A stretch of 64,000 bases of DNA from assembly GCF_004342425.1 (NCBI RefSeq), contig NZ_SLWQ01000002.1:496001-560000 (forward strand), in the 5' to 3' direction. Under the pieces are notes generated by a model. It made no database searches, was not told the origin of the DNA, and saw nothing but the letters and a program-made list of their open reading frames with translations. Source of the DNA: Dokdonella fugitiva (lineage in GTDB: Bacteria > Pseudomonadota > Gammaproteobacteria > Xanthomonadales > Rhodanobacteraceae). This document shows, in pieces, positions 9,559 to 20,686 of this stretch; position 1 is the first letter of the stretch; each line of letters begins with the position of its first letter. A program made the translations under genes and the position numbers.

Positions 9559-11532
9559 TCAGCTCTTGAAGCCGATACGCGCGTGCGTCCCGTCGCAGAA
9601 CGGCTTGGTCGCGCTGCCGCCGCAGCGGCACAGGCGCACGTCGGTCACGCGGCTCACCATGCGGCCGGTGCCGCTGACGATCTCGAGGTTGCCGCGCACG
9701 CGCAGCGGCCCGTCTTGCTGCGGATCGATCGTGAGCGGACCGTCGCGCTGTGCAAGCATGTCGGTATCGCTCGTCGTCGCCGGCTCGCCGGTAGCCGCAA
9801 AGGCGACATCGTGATGGCTGCCGTCGCAGAACGGCTTATTCTTCGACGCGCCGCAGCGGCACAGGGTCGCGCGGTAACCGGCAGGCTGGCCGTCGATGCG
9901 CAGTTCGCCGTGGAAGGCGTACGGCCCCGCTTCGCGCACGCGCGCGAGGTTGACCGGCGGCGCGGACTCGCCGGGCCTGCCGTCCTTGCGCGCGTAGCGG
10001 ATCGCGCCCGACGGGCAGGCGTGCGCGACCTCGATGAGGCGATCGACGCCGAGTGTTTCCGGATGCAACCACGGTCCCTGCACGTTGGCGAGGAACACGG
10101 TGGGCGCGCCGGTGACACAGAAGCGCGCATGGATGCAGCGCTTGCCTTCGAACATCAGCGTCACGTCGTCGGCTTCGACCACTTCGATCGCGGGCGCGGC
10201 GGGTGCCGTCGCCGCGGCCGCAGCCGGTCCGCTCGCCGGCGTCGCAGGGACGGCATCCGCCGGCTTCGGCGCCGTTGCACCGAGGTCGAACTCCGCGAGC
10301 GCGCGCGCGGCAAGCCGCGCGATCACCGCATGCGCCGCCCGCGCGCGCGCATGCGGCTGCCGCGCGAGTGCCTGCGCCGCGTCGGCGATCTGCTCGAACC
10401 GCTCGCAGAACATGCGCCGCGCCGACGGCCCCGGCGGCAACGCCGCCGCGTCGCGCAACGCGATGAACGACACGCCCGCGTTGACGCTCGCGCCGGGCGC
10501 CGCGGGCAGCCGCGCGGCGAGTTCGGCCAGCGGCACGAGTGCATGCATGAGGCCGATCGCGAGATCGAGGCTGAGCGACTTGTCGGCTTCGCCCGAGCGA
10601 ACCGCGTACGCATGCGCGAGCAGGCGCAACATGAGGCCGTAGCAACTGCTCGCGAGGTCGACCACCGCGACGGCGAGCGGCTCTTCGATGTGCACGCGCC
10701 CTTCCGCACGCGGCGGGCTGCGCAGGACGGGGTTCACCGCCGCCGGGTAGGCCGGCTGGAAACCCGGCGCCCGTGCGCGCAAGGCGGCGAGCTCGCTGCG
10801 GATCGCCGCGAACTTCTGGTAGTGCGAGCCCTCGACATGGCTCGGCGCGCCCTCGCCCTGCGTGACGATCGCGTTGAACGCGGCCAGCGCGGTCTTCGAG
10901 CAGATCACGCGGGCGGCGCTCGGCAACCCCGCTTCCGCCGCGGTCAGTTGCAGCGCGGGATCGCCGCAGAACGTCGTCGCCTCGCCCCATTGGTCGGCGA
11001 GATCGCGCAGGCCCTGGCCGATCGCCTCGTAGAACGCGCCGACCGTCTCGTAGTCCATCGCCATCGGCGTGATGCGCTTGCCCGGCGCACCACGCGTGAA
11101 CCAGCGTTCGGCGGCGAAGCCTTCGCCGTCGTGTTCGTCCGATTCGGCGGGCCGCTCGAGGAAGATGAAATGCTGCAGCGTGTCCTCGTCGAACGGCGCG
11201 AGCTTGACCACCACGCTCGCCGGCAACGCACCCGGATCGAGCGGCAGGTTGAAGCGCCCGATGCGTGGCGCGCCGCCGAGCGCCGAGGTGATGTTCCACA
11301 CCGCGACGAGATGACCCATCTCTTCGATCGCGACCTGCAGCAGCACGTCGTGCCAGCGCCGCGTCGCCTCGAGCTGCGCGGGCGAAAGGCCGTCGCCTTC
11401 GTCGGTCTTGAGCGAGAACGCGGCGTAGAGGTAGGTGCACATGAGGCAGTGCTCGAGCTCGGCCGCCTCGTAGAGCTGGTGCAACACCTGTTCGCGGGTA
11501 CTCGTGGTTTCGCGGTCACTGAGGCGGGTCAT
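9559..11532 (-). CDS. Ferritin-like / divergent 4Fe-4S / double CDGSH fusion protein
   Basis: The 657-residue product combines three kinds of metal domain. The N-terminal part (about 1-250) is a ferritin-like domain of the VioB-associated type, with two E-x-x-H pairs: E25-L-E-H28 and E71-M-G-H74. Next comes a linker rich in Ala and Pro. At about 450-516 lies a divergent 4Fe-4S mono-cluster domain with CIHARFC and ACPSGAIRY. Two CDGSH 2Fe-2S motifs follow: CRCGASKNKPFCDGSH (about 557-572) and CRCGGSATKPFCDGTH near the C-terminus. Each CDGSH has the full C-x-C...C-x3-H ligand set. No signal peptide is present, so it is cytoplasmic. Function is unknown; electron transfer or iron handling is inference. 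The ATG at 11530-11532 starts the conserved region and lies 121 bases from the formamidase-like gene upstream. Confidence 0.85.
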   Translation of the reverse strand: MTRLSDRETTSTREQVLHQLYEAAELEHCLMCTYLYAAFSLKTDEGDGLSPAQLEATRRWHDVLLQVAIEEMGHLVAVWNITSALGGAPRIGRFNLPLDPGALPASVVVKLAPFDEDTLQHFIFLERPAESDEHDGEGFAAERWFTRGAPGKRITPMAMDYETVGAFYEAIGQGLRDLADQWGEATTFCGDPALQLTAAEAGLPSAARVICSKTALAAFNAIVTQGEGAPSHVEGSHYQKFAAIRSELAALRARAPGFQPAYPAAVNPVLRSPPRAEGRVHIEEPLAVAVVDLASSCYGLMLRLLAHAYAVRSGEADKSLSLDLAIGLMHALVPLAELAARLPAAPGASVNAGVSFIALRDAAALPPGPSARRMFCERFEQIADAAQALARQPHARARAAHAVIARLAARALAEFDLGATAPKPADAVPATPASGPAAAAATAPAAPAIEVVEADDVTLMFEGKRCIHARFCVTGAPTVFLANVQGPWLHPETLGVDRLIEVAHACPSGAIRYARKDGRPGESAPPVNLARVREAGPYAFHGELRIDGQPAGYRATLCRCGASKNKPFCDGSHHDVAFAATGEPATTSDTDMLAQRDGPLTIDPQQDGPLRVRGNLEIVSGTGRMVSRVTDVRLCRCGGSATKPFCDGTHARIGFKS

Positions 11533-11653
11533 GCGGGCTCCGGCACGTCGGCGCGATGGACGGACGGCAGCGCGTCCGCGAAGGGCTGGCGTGCGGACTC
11601 TACGCCGCCGCGGCATTCCGCGACAGTCGCGCGTGCACACGCGCACGAGGCGT

Positions 11654-12955
11654 TCAAGGGACGATGCGCCCGATACGCGCGAGCAAGGCCTTGTCGAGCT
11701 TCGCGGCGACGCCGACGTTGCGACCGGCCAGGTTGGCGATGCGGTACTCGACCGCACTGCCGAGCACCTGCGCGCTCTCCGACAGGTCGAGCCCGTAGCC
11801 CTCGTGCAGCCATTCGACGAGGCCGCTGGTCGCCGCGCGTACCGCGTCCTCGAGCGAGCCGGCCTGGCCGAGCACCATGATCTGCGTCGCCGACTCGACG
11901 CGCGGCGACGACGGCGCCTTGCCGTGCACGACGTCGATGCGGAACTCGACGTCCATCGAGGTCTCGAGCGCGTACTGCGACGTCTCGCCATCGCCCTGGC
12001 GCGCATGCGCATCGCCGAGGTAGAGCAGCGCGCCGGGCTGGTACACCGGCAGGTACACGGTCGTGCCTTCGACGATCTCGTTGAAGTCCATGTTGCCGCC
12101 GAAGCGGCCGGTATCGCCGGTGGAAACCGGCGCGAAGCCGAACGGCGGCGCGACCGCGAGGCCGCCGAGCATCGGCCGCAGCGGCACTTCGAAATGGCGC
12201 AGCCGCTCGCCCGGTGCCTGCGGGCGTGCCGTGCCGCGTTCGCGATCGAGCAGCCAGCGCACCGGCTTGCCGAGGCCGCGCGCGTCGCCGGCAAGACGCG
12301 CACCGAGCGCGCGGCCGACGATCGCGTCGAGGCTGTCGGCGTAGTCGCGGTTCGGATGCAGACGCACGACGTGCACGACGAGCGTGTCGCCCGGTGCGGC
12401 GCCGTCGACGTAGAACGGCCCCGTCTGCGGATTGCCGTACAGCGCGCGCGTGACGTCGTGCGCGTCGATGCCGCCGGAGTCGATCGTCCGCGTGCGCACG
12501 CTGTCGCCTGGCCAGATCGTCAGCACGGGCGCGCGATGCGGCGAGAACTCGTTCGAGAACGTGGTCGGCTCGAACACGACCGTGCGCGGCGGGCCGGGCG
12601 GCCGCTCGGCGATGCGCCGCGCGACGAACGCATGCGGCACGCGGCGGCCCGGATGGTTGCTGTCGGGCCAGTCCGCCATCCCGCGCATCGCGTCACCGCG
12701 GCGCTCGCCGTCGAACGCGTACGCCGTTCCGTCGCCGGCCGTCACGTGGAAGCGGATCGTGTCGCCATGGCGCTCGCCCGCGAGCGGATCGCCGTCGAAC
12801 GTGCCGCTCAGCGCATCGCCTTCGCGCCCCCATTCGAGCAGCGCGTAGCTCGGGTTGCCCCAGAGGTCGGTCGTGACGAGCCAGCGCTCGCGTGCCGGCG
12901 ACGCAGCGAGCGCGAGCGCCGGAAGGTACAGGAAGAGGAGAACGCCGATGCGCAT
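11654..12955 (-). CDS. Secreted acetamidase/formamidase-family protein
   Basis: Members of the FmdA/AmdA family hydrolyse formamide or short amides to the acid and ammonia. The ATG at 12953-12955 has AAGGA seven bases upstream and opens with a signal peptide (MRIGVLLFLYLPALALAASP), so the enzyme is likely periplasmic. This is unusual, because most characterised homologues are cytoplasmic. Residues about 20-120 form a small extra beta-rich domain. The family blocks follow: SGGIDAHDVTRAL, GPFYVDGAAPGDTLVV, GRFGGNMDFNEIVEGTTV and YLGDAHARQGDGE, the last holding the metal-site His and Asp. Length is 433 residues. The longer open frame upstream (to 13081) adds no family sequence. The substrate cannot be deduced. 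Confidence 0.85.
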   Translation of the reverse strand: MRIGVLLFLYLPALALAASPARERWLVTTDLWGNPSYALLEWGREGDALSGTFDGDPLAGERHGDTIRFHVTAGDGTAYAFDGERRGDAMRGMADWPDSNHPGRRVPHAFVARRIAERPPGPPRTVVFEPTTFSNEFSPHRAPVLTIWPGDSVRTRTIDSGGIDAHDVTRALYGNPQTGPFYVDGAAPGDTLVVHVVRLHPNRDYADSLDAIVGRALGARLAGDARGLGKPVRWLLDRERGTARPQAPGERLRHFEVPLRPMLGGLAVAPPFGFAPVSTGDTGRFGGNMDFNEIVEGTTVYLPVYQPGALLYLGDAHARQGDGETSQYALETSMDVEFRIDVVHGKAPSSPRVESATQIMVLGQAGSLEDAVRAATSGLVEWLHEGYGLDLSESAQVLGSAVEYRIANLAGRNVGVAAKLDKALLARIGRIVP

Positions 12956-13085
12956 GGCGATGTCCTTGATCGGATCACCACCGGATGCGCGAAAGCGATG
13001 CAGCGTCGCACCGCGCGTCACCTCGTCCCACCGCTGCGGCTCCAACGTGCGCGCGAGCGTGTAGCCGCCGGCCCGCGACATGCGC

Positions 13086-13289
13086 TCAATGGCAGGGGTA
13101 GCGGTCGCGGATGTGCTCGCTGTAATAGCTGCCCTTCGACGCGGCGTGCAGCAGTCCGTCGAACACGCCCCGCGGCACGTTGCAGAAATCGTAGGTATTG
13201 CCCTCGACGAAGCGGATCTTCATGAGGCGCGTCGACGCGTCGTAGCCGACGGCGGCGATCGCGGAGGACTGCACGGGAATCATGTCCAT
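13086..13289 (-). CDS. KTSC-domain protein
   Basis: A 67-residue protein that is one KTSC domain from end to end. It has the beta-strand pattern A-I-x-A-V-G-Y-D-x-x-T-x-x-L-x-I-R-F and the closing block YYSEHIRDRYPC. The domain also occurs at the C-terminus of some lysyl-tRNA synthetases; its function as a free protein is unknown. The M-D-M start allows initiation at 13289 or two codons later. It lies among unrelated minus-strand genes, 78 bases upstream of a lipoprotein gene. Confidence 0.85.
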   Translation of the reverse strand: MDMIPVQSSAIAAVGYDASTRLMKIRFVEGNTYDFCNVPRGVFDGLLHAASKGSYYSEHIRDRYPCH

Positions 13290-13367
13290 GGGGAGTTGCT
13301 GTTCAGGCGCGCCGGGACATCGTGCGCCCGGCTTCGCGCCGCGGTCAAACCGCGACGGACGTGACCG

Positions 13368-13757
13368 TCATGTGTCGATCCCGCTCACGCGGCAGGTGAC
13401 GTGGCTTTCCGACGGCCGCAGGAAGCCGCTGTCGAAATCCGCGTGGGTCGCGCTCGCCTGCGGCTCGACCGGGCCGGCGACGACGAGGCTCCTGCTGCCG
13501 AGGTGCGCGCCCGACAACGTGGTCTGGTAGCAGGTGATGCGCACCGCGCGCAAGGCTGCGGTGCCGATGTTCGTCACCGTGAAATCGGTGACGAGGCTCG
13601 GCACCGGCGCGGTTCGCTTGAAGCGGTAGTCGAGGCGGACCGTCTTCGCGTACGGGTCCGGCGGCGGCGGCGCGGGCGCCTGCTGCGTGCACGCGGAAGC
13701 GACGGCCGCCAGCACGAGCGCGATCGCGCGGCGGCCGGCTCTCGTTCGATGGGTCAT
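13368..13757 (-). CDS. Small predicted lipoprotein, function unknown
   Basis: A 129-residue product. The signal peptide MTHRTRAGRRAIALVLAAVASAC ends in a plausible though not ideal lipobox (A-S-A-C), so Lgt could modify it. The mature part opens with a Pro-rich linker, then a compact beta domain (VTDFTVTNIGTAALRAVRITCY...SHVTCRVSGIDT). Its pattern recalls immunoglobulin-like folds that compare intrinsic and added charge, but I do not recognise a family. Two Cys near the middle and end could form a disulfide. The ATG at 13755-13757 is the only start that provides a signal peptide. Confidence 0.75.
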   Translation of the reverse strand: MTHRTRAGRRAIALVLAAVASACTQQAPAPPPPDPYAKTVRLDYRFKRTAPVPSLVTDFTVTNIGTAALRAVRITCYQTTLSGAHLGSRSLVVAGPVEPQASATHADFDSGFLRPSESHVTCRVSGIDT

Positions 13758-13792
13758 GGGCGGCACTCTTCGGTGGATTGCGCGGAGATTGA

Positions 13793-15913
<2,121 letters not shown>

Positions 15914-16207
15914 GCAATGCTCCGTGGTGGGCCAGGTCGCACAAGGTAATCCCCGGCGGCACTTTTCTCCATCGATGCCATCGCTCCAGCCCGTTCGCGC
16001 CGGGCGCAGCGCCGAAGCGCGGAGTCGAACGGGCGCTTCGCGGCGTTTCGACCGCGCTCGCTGCGCGAGCTCCGCCCAACGCGAACGGAGGATGGCTCGA
16101 CGCATGCCGCATGCGCGCGCGAAGCACGCCAGCCCGCCCGGCGCGCATCCCCGCGCGCCGCGAGAGCTCACCCGATGCCATGGATGGGCGGCGAACGAAC
16201 TCCGGCG
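15914..16207. other. 294-base intergenic region with a dispersed GC-rich element
   Basis: No gene is supported. Around 16060-16100 the sequence TCCGCCCAACGCGAACGGAG, followed by GATGG, recurs with few changes near 40178-40202 (TGCGCCCAGCGCAAACGGGG, then GATGG). In both places a run of C-G-rich short inverted repeats stands to the left. This looks like a dispersed non-coding repeat. Confidence 0.4.
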
Positions 16208-16690
16208 CTACAGCAGGACCGGCCGGTCCGGCAACTCGTCGGGATTGCGTTCGCCGTCGGCGGGGAAATGCCGCGCGAGCAGCTCGCCCACCGCGGCGAC
16301 GCCTTCGAGCGCGCCATGCTCGTAGTCGGCCTTGCGGAAATAGTCCTGCATGAGCGCGCAGACCGGCACCCATTCGTGCTCGGGGATTTCCTTCGCGACA
16401 CCGCGATCGGCGACGATTTCGATCGCGTGGTCGGCGAGCAGCAGGTAGATCAGCACGCCGGTATTGCGCTCGGTGTTCCACACGCGCAGGCGCGCGAACA
16501 CCTCTTCCGCGCGATCGCGTGCACTGCGCCCGCGCACGACGTGGGTGAACGGCAGGCTGCCTTCGACCGCGAACACGATCTCGCCGTGATGGCGATGCTC
16601 GCTCGCCGCGATCGCGTGCTGGATCGCGTCGAGCCGCGCGGGCGGGAAGTGCCGTTTCGCCGAGGCGAACAGATGACGGATCAGGCGCAT
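16208..16690 (-). CDS. TPM-domain protein, short form
   Basis: A 160-residue cytoplasmic-looking protein with one TPM domain (TLP18.3/Psb32/MOLO-1). Typical blocks are HHGEIVFAVEGSLPF and RVWNTERNTGVLIYLLLADHAIEIVADRGV. No signal peptide or membrane segment is visible. It begins one base after the stop of the larger TPM gene upstream and belongs to the LemA-TPM-TPM cluster, a conserved arrangement of unknown role in envelope maintenance. The ATG at 16688-16690 is preferred; the longer open frame is only the mirror of the neighbour's glycine-rich tail. Confidence 0.88.
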   Translation of the reverse strand: MRLIRHLFASAKRHFPPARLDAIQHAIAASEHRHHGEIVFAVEGSLPFTHVVRGRSARDRAEEVFARLRVWNTERNTGVLIYLLLADHAIEIVADRGVAKEIPEHEWVPVCALMQDYFRKADYEHGALEGVAAVGELLARHFPADGERNPDELPDRPVLL

Positions 16691-16691
16691 G

Positions 16692-17585
16692 TCACCAGCT
16701 CCCCGAGGCGCCGCCGCCGCTGAAGCCGCCGCCGCCACCACTGAACCCACCGCCGCCACTGCTCCAGCCTCCACCACCGCTGCCCCAGCCGCCACCTCCG
16801 CCGCCGAAACCGCCCGAGCCGCCGCGATTGGCAAAACCGCCGCCACCACCGCCGCCGATCAGGCCGAAGAGCAGGCCGAATACGCCCAGGCCGAGACCGA
16901 GCGGCAGCAGGCCGCTGATGAGCCAGCCGATGCCGCCGGCGCCGAGGCCGACGATCGGTGCGCGCACGCCGGCCGGCGCGCCGCCGAACAGGCCGCGCAG
17001 GAACAGCGCGGCGAACCACGCCGCGACGACGGCCGGGGCGAAGGCGTCACCTTCATTGCCGTGTTCCTCGGTCAGGGGCGGCGGCAGCGGCTCGTCGTTG
17101 ACGAGCTTGGTCAAGGCGCCGATCGCATCGTGCACCCCGCCGTAGTAGTCGTTGTTGCGGAAGCGTGGCGCGATGTACTCGCGGATGATGCGCGCGGCGG
17201 CCGCGTCGGGAATCGCGCCCTCGAGGCCGCGGCCGACTTCGATGCGCACGCGCCGGTCGTCCTTGGCGACGATGAGGATGACGCCGTCGTCGGTGCCCTT
17301 GCGCCCGAGCTTCCATGCATCGGCGACGCGGATGCCGTATTGCGCGATGTCCTCCGGCTGCGTCGTCGGCACGATGAGCACGCCGACCTGCGCGCCCTTC
17401 GCCTTCTCCAGCGCGGCGAGTTCGTCCTCCAGCGACTGGCGCTGGGCCGGATCGAGGGTGCCGGTGTAGTCGCTCACGCGCGCGGTCAGCGCAGGGATCG
17501 GCTTGACGTCACCATCGGCGGCGAATGCGCTCGCGCACGCTGCCAGCAGCGTGGCGAGGAATGCCGGGGCGCAGAGGGATCGCAT
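16692..17585 (-). CDS. TPM-domain membrane protein with glycine-rich tail (YgcG-like)
   Basis: A 297-residue protein. A signal peptide (MRSLCAPAFLATLLAACASAFA) is followed by a periplasmic TPM domain at about 30-165, with DYTGTLDPAQRQSLEDELAAL and GTDDGVILIVAKDDRRVRIEVGRGLEG. A hydrophobic segment near 190-245 probably spans the membrane. The tail of about 50 residues is nearly all Gly, Ser and Trp (GGGGWSSGGGGFSGGGGGF). Proteins of this shape accompany LemA in many bacteria. The exact function is unknown; acid phosphatase activity has been reported for a plant TPM protein. Confidence 0.88.
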   Translation of the reverse strand: MRSLCAPAFLATLLAACASAFAADGDVKPIPALTARVSDYTGTLDPAQRQSLEDELAALEKAKGAQVGVLIVPTTQPEDIAQYGIRVADAWKLGRKGTDDGVILIVAKDDRRVRIEVGRGLEGAIPDAAAARIIREYIAPRFRNNDYYGGVHDAIGALTKLVNDEPLPPPLTEEHGNEGDAFAPAVVAAWFAALFLRGLFGGAPAGVRAPIVGLGAGGIGWLISGLLPLGLGLGVFGLLFGLIGGGGGGGFANRGGSGGFGGGGGGWGSGGGGWSSGGGGFSGGGGGFSGGGASGSW

Positions 17586-17599
17586 CGGGGAGGCCCGTC

Positions 17600-17673
17600 G
17601 TGGGAGCGGCGGAAGCCGTGCTGCGTTCGCTTCGTATCGACGAAGGGCATCGCGGCTGCTGCCGCTCCCGCAG
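17600..17673. repeat. Inverted pair of family A REP palindromes
   Basis: The unit at 17600-17623 (GTGGGAGCGGCGGAAGCCG) faces the unit at 17647-17673 (GCATCGCGGCTGCTGCCGC). The pair forms a BIME-like arrangement between lemA and the TPM gene. On the transcript it could fold into two hairpins or one long one and separate expression of the two genes. Confidence 0.65.
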
Positions 17674-17686
17674 GAGGCTTGTCCGC

Positions 17687-18328
17687 TCAGTGCGCCGGTT
17701 CCGGCTGCGGCTGCGCCGGCGGCTGTTGCGGCGGCGCGGGCTTGCTGAAATCGACCGTCGGTGCGGTCGATATCTGCTTTTCGTTCTCGACCGTGAAGTT
17801 CGCCTTCGCCTTGTAGCCGAACATCATCGCGGTGAGGTTCTGCGGGAACTGCCGCACGAAGGTGTTGTATTCCTGCGTGCTCTGGATGAAGCGGTTGCGC
17901 GCGACCGTCACGCGATTCTCGGTACCCTCGAGCTGCGCCTGCAGGTTCTGGAACAGGCCGTCCGCCTTCAGCTGCGGATAGTTCTCCGACACCACCATGA
18001 GCCGTGACAGCGCGCTCGACAACTCGCCCTGCGCCTGCTGGAACGCCCGCATCTTGTTTTCGTCGGTGAGGTCGTCGGCGGTCAGGTTGATCTGCCCGAC
18101 CTTCGCGCGCGCCTCGGTGACCTTGGTGAACACCTCTTCCTCGTGCGCGGCGTAACCCTTCACCGTGTTGACGAGGTTCGGCACGAGGTCGGCACGCCGC
18201 TGGTACTGGTTCAGCACCTCGGACCAGGCCGCCTTCACCGCTTCATCCTTCGACTGGATCGCGTTGTAGCCGCAACCGGACAGCAGGCTCGACGCGACGA
18301 GCACGCACGCCAGAATCAGGTACCGCAT
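17687..18328 (-). CDS. lemA: LemA-family lipoprotein
   Basis: A 213-residue protein. The signal peptide ends in a good lipobox (SSLLSGC), so it is likely anchored by lipid. The LemA signature is present: NAIQSKDEAVKAAWSEVLNQ, then YQRRADLVPNLVNTVKGYA and LPQNL-type ending RQFPQNLTAMMFGYK. The C-terminus is rich in Pro and Gln. The fold is an antiparallel helical bundle. The ATG at 18326-18328 has GGGAGG upstream. It is the first gene of the lemA-TPM-TPM cluster. Molecular function is unknown for the family. Confidence 0.93.
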   Translation of the reverse strand: MRYLILACVLVASSLLSGCGYNAIQSKDEAVKAAWSEVLNQYQRRADLVPNLVNTVKGYAAHEEEVFTKVTEARAKVGQINLTADDLTDENKMRAFQQAQGELSSALSRLMVVSENYPQLKADGLFQNLQAQLEGTENRVTVARNRFIQSTQEYNTFVRQFPQNLTAMMFGYKAKANFTVENEKQISTAPTVDFSKPAPPQQPPAQPQPEPAH

Positions 18329-18681
18329 GGGACGTCCTCCCTCGTGAACGACGCTGCCTACACTGTGGAGCCGGACGCCCCCGCGCGCAAGTGGCCCACC
18401 GCCCCGGCCCCGGGACGGCATCGACCAAAGACCAAAGACCAAAAGATTGAAACACGAAGGAAAGCAAGGCAGCTCAAAGATTGAAACACGGAGCACACGG
18501 AGGAGAAGCTCCAAACAGTAAAGCCCTTGCTTGCTTTGCTTTCTCCGTGTGCTCCATGTGCTCCGTGTTTCAAGCTCTGACGCTTTCCCTGATCTTGCTT
18601 TTCCTTCGTGTCCTTCGTGTCCTTCGTGTCCTTCGTGTCAAAAGCTCTGGCTTGGCTTGGGATTGGGCTTCAGCCCGGCCT
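18329..18681. repeat. 353-base gap: long imperfect hairpin built on a 9-bp unit
   Basis: No gene is supported. Left arm units such as TTGAAACACGGAGCACACGG (18481-18500) face right arm units CTCCGTGTGCTCC and CTCCGTGTTTCAAG at 18543-18574. To the right stand four direct copies of CCTTCGTGT (about 18602-18637). The arms could pair over about 25 bases. A related element lies at 47200-47395, with fragments near 62965-63000. The lower GC content differs sharply from neighbouring genes. Confidence 0.75.
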
Positions 18682-19443
<762 letters not shown>

Positions 19444-19451
19444 GCGTCAGC

Positions 19452-19823
19452 TCAACCGAGCCGCGGCGCGAGGACGAGTCCCCAGCACAGCACGACGTTG
19501 GCCATCATCAGCAGCACCGCCGCCGACCCCATGTCCTTGGCACGCCCGGCGAGCTCGTGGAATTCGGGGGACGCCTTGTCGACGATCGCCTCGACCGCGG
19601 AATTGAGCAGTTCGGCCGACAGCACGAGGAAGAGGCTGCCGGTGAGCAGTGCCTTCTCGATCGGCCCGTGGCCGATCCACAGGCCGAGCGGAAACAGGAC
19701 CACGAACAGGTAGCCTTCGAGGCGGAACGAGGCCTCGTGACGCCACGCCGCGCGCAACCCCATCATCGACCATCTGAAGGCACGGGCGATCTGGCGCGGG
19801 CCGCGCGGTTCGTTACTCGGCAT
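19452..19823 (-). CDS. dgkA: Diacylglycerol kinase
   Basis: A small inner-membrane kinase that phosphorylates diacylglycerol released from phospholipid turnover, for example by glycan or LPS modification. It has 123 residues (E. coli 122) and three transmembrane segments. The catalytic signature ELLNSAVEAIVDKASPEFHEL and the AKDMGSAAVL block are intact. It is divergent from the PAP2 phosphatase gene, 76 bases away, which would carry out the opposite kind of lipid phosphate chemistry. Confidence 0.95.
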   Translation of the reverse strand: MPSNEPRGPRQIARAFRWSMMGLRAAWRHEASFRLEGYLFVVLFPLGLWIGHGPIEKALLTGSLFLVLSAELLNSAVEAIVDKASPEFHELAGRAKDMGSAAVLLMMANVVLCWGLVLAPRLG

Positions 19824-19899
19824 GGACGTTCGGAGGCTGCAGGATGCGAGCTATCATGCCATAGGCCGGCCTTTCGCCGGCGCCTGCCCCCGGGGACGA

Positions 19900-20571
19900 A
19901 TGGACCGCCGCCTGCTTGCCTGGACCGCGCTCGCCGCGGCATTGCTGATGTTGCTGGGCCTTGCCGGCGTCGACCGGCCGCTCGCCGAATGGGTGCACGC
20001 GAGCGGGATCGAAGACGCTGCTTTCTTCGCCGTCGGCCTCGGCGCGCTCGACACGCTATCCGGCATGCGGCTCTGGTTCTGGCTGGCCGGTTGCGTCGCG
20101 CTCGCGCTCGGCGCGCTCGGCTGGGCCGTCCGGCACGACGCGCGCTGGCCGCGCGCGTTGCTCGCCGCCGGCGTCGTGCAGCTTGCAACGATGCACACGA
20201 TGAGCTTCGGCAAGGGCCTGTTCGGCCGCCTCCGGCCGCACGAGGTCCTCGCCGGCGGCGACTGGTCGCACGTCTGGCATGCGGGCGGCGGCTCGTTCCC
20301 GTCGGGTCATTCGGCGTTCTATTTCGGCCTGCTGCTGCCGCTCGCGGCCGCCTGCCCGCGCGCATGGCAACGCGCGCTGCTCGTCGCCGTGGCGGTGTTC
20401 GCGATCCTCGCGCGCATCGACCTGGCCAAGCATTTCCTGTCCGACGTTTCCGCCTCGGCGCTGATCGCGGCGTCGTACGCGCTGCTCGTCGCGAGCGTGC
20501 TGCGCCGCTGGCTGCCGGCGCCGGTCCGGGCCGGGGCGGCGGCGGAAGCGCTGCCGGCCGCGGCCGCGTGA
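19900..20571 (+). CDS. PAP2-family lipid phosphatase
   Basis: A membrane phosphatase of the PAP2/PgpB type that removes phosphate from lipids such as phosphatidate or undecaprenyl pyrophosphate. The 223-residue product has about six transmembrane segments. The three active-site motifs are complete: K105-x6-R112-P113 (KGLFGRLRP), P134-S-G-H137, and R172-x5-H178-x3-D182 (ARIDLAKHFLSD). I chose ATG 19900, with GGGGA just upstream. An in-frame ATG at 19822 would add 26 polar residues and overlap the dgkA start. The substrate is not determined. Confidence 0.9.
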   Translation: MDRRLLAWTALAAALLMLLGLAGVDRPLAEWVHASGIEDAAFFAVGLGALDTLSGMRLWFWLAGCVALALGALGWAVRHDARWPRALLAAGVVQLATMHTMSFGKGLFGRLRPHEVLAGGDWSHVWHAGGGSFPSGHSAFYFGLLLPLAAACPRAWQRALLVAVAVFAILARIDLAKHFLSDVSASALIAASYALLVASVLRRWLPAPVRAGAAAEALPAAAA

Positions 20572-20686
20572 GGGCAATCCGTACCGCCCGACAGGCGGCG
20601 ACGCAGCGCGCGTAAAACCATGCAAAGGCGTGTCGTGGCGTGAACCTGCGCCGCTCGCCGGCGCGGGCCGGCGCTATGCTTGTGGC

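Noticed and set aside
19822..19899. Earlier PAP2 start overlapping the dgkA start codon
   Set aside because: It adds 26 polar residues before the first transmembrane segment; ATG 19900 has its own purine-rich site.
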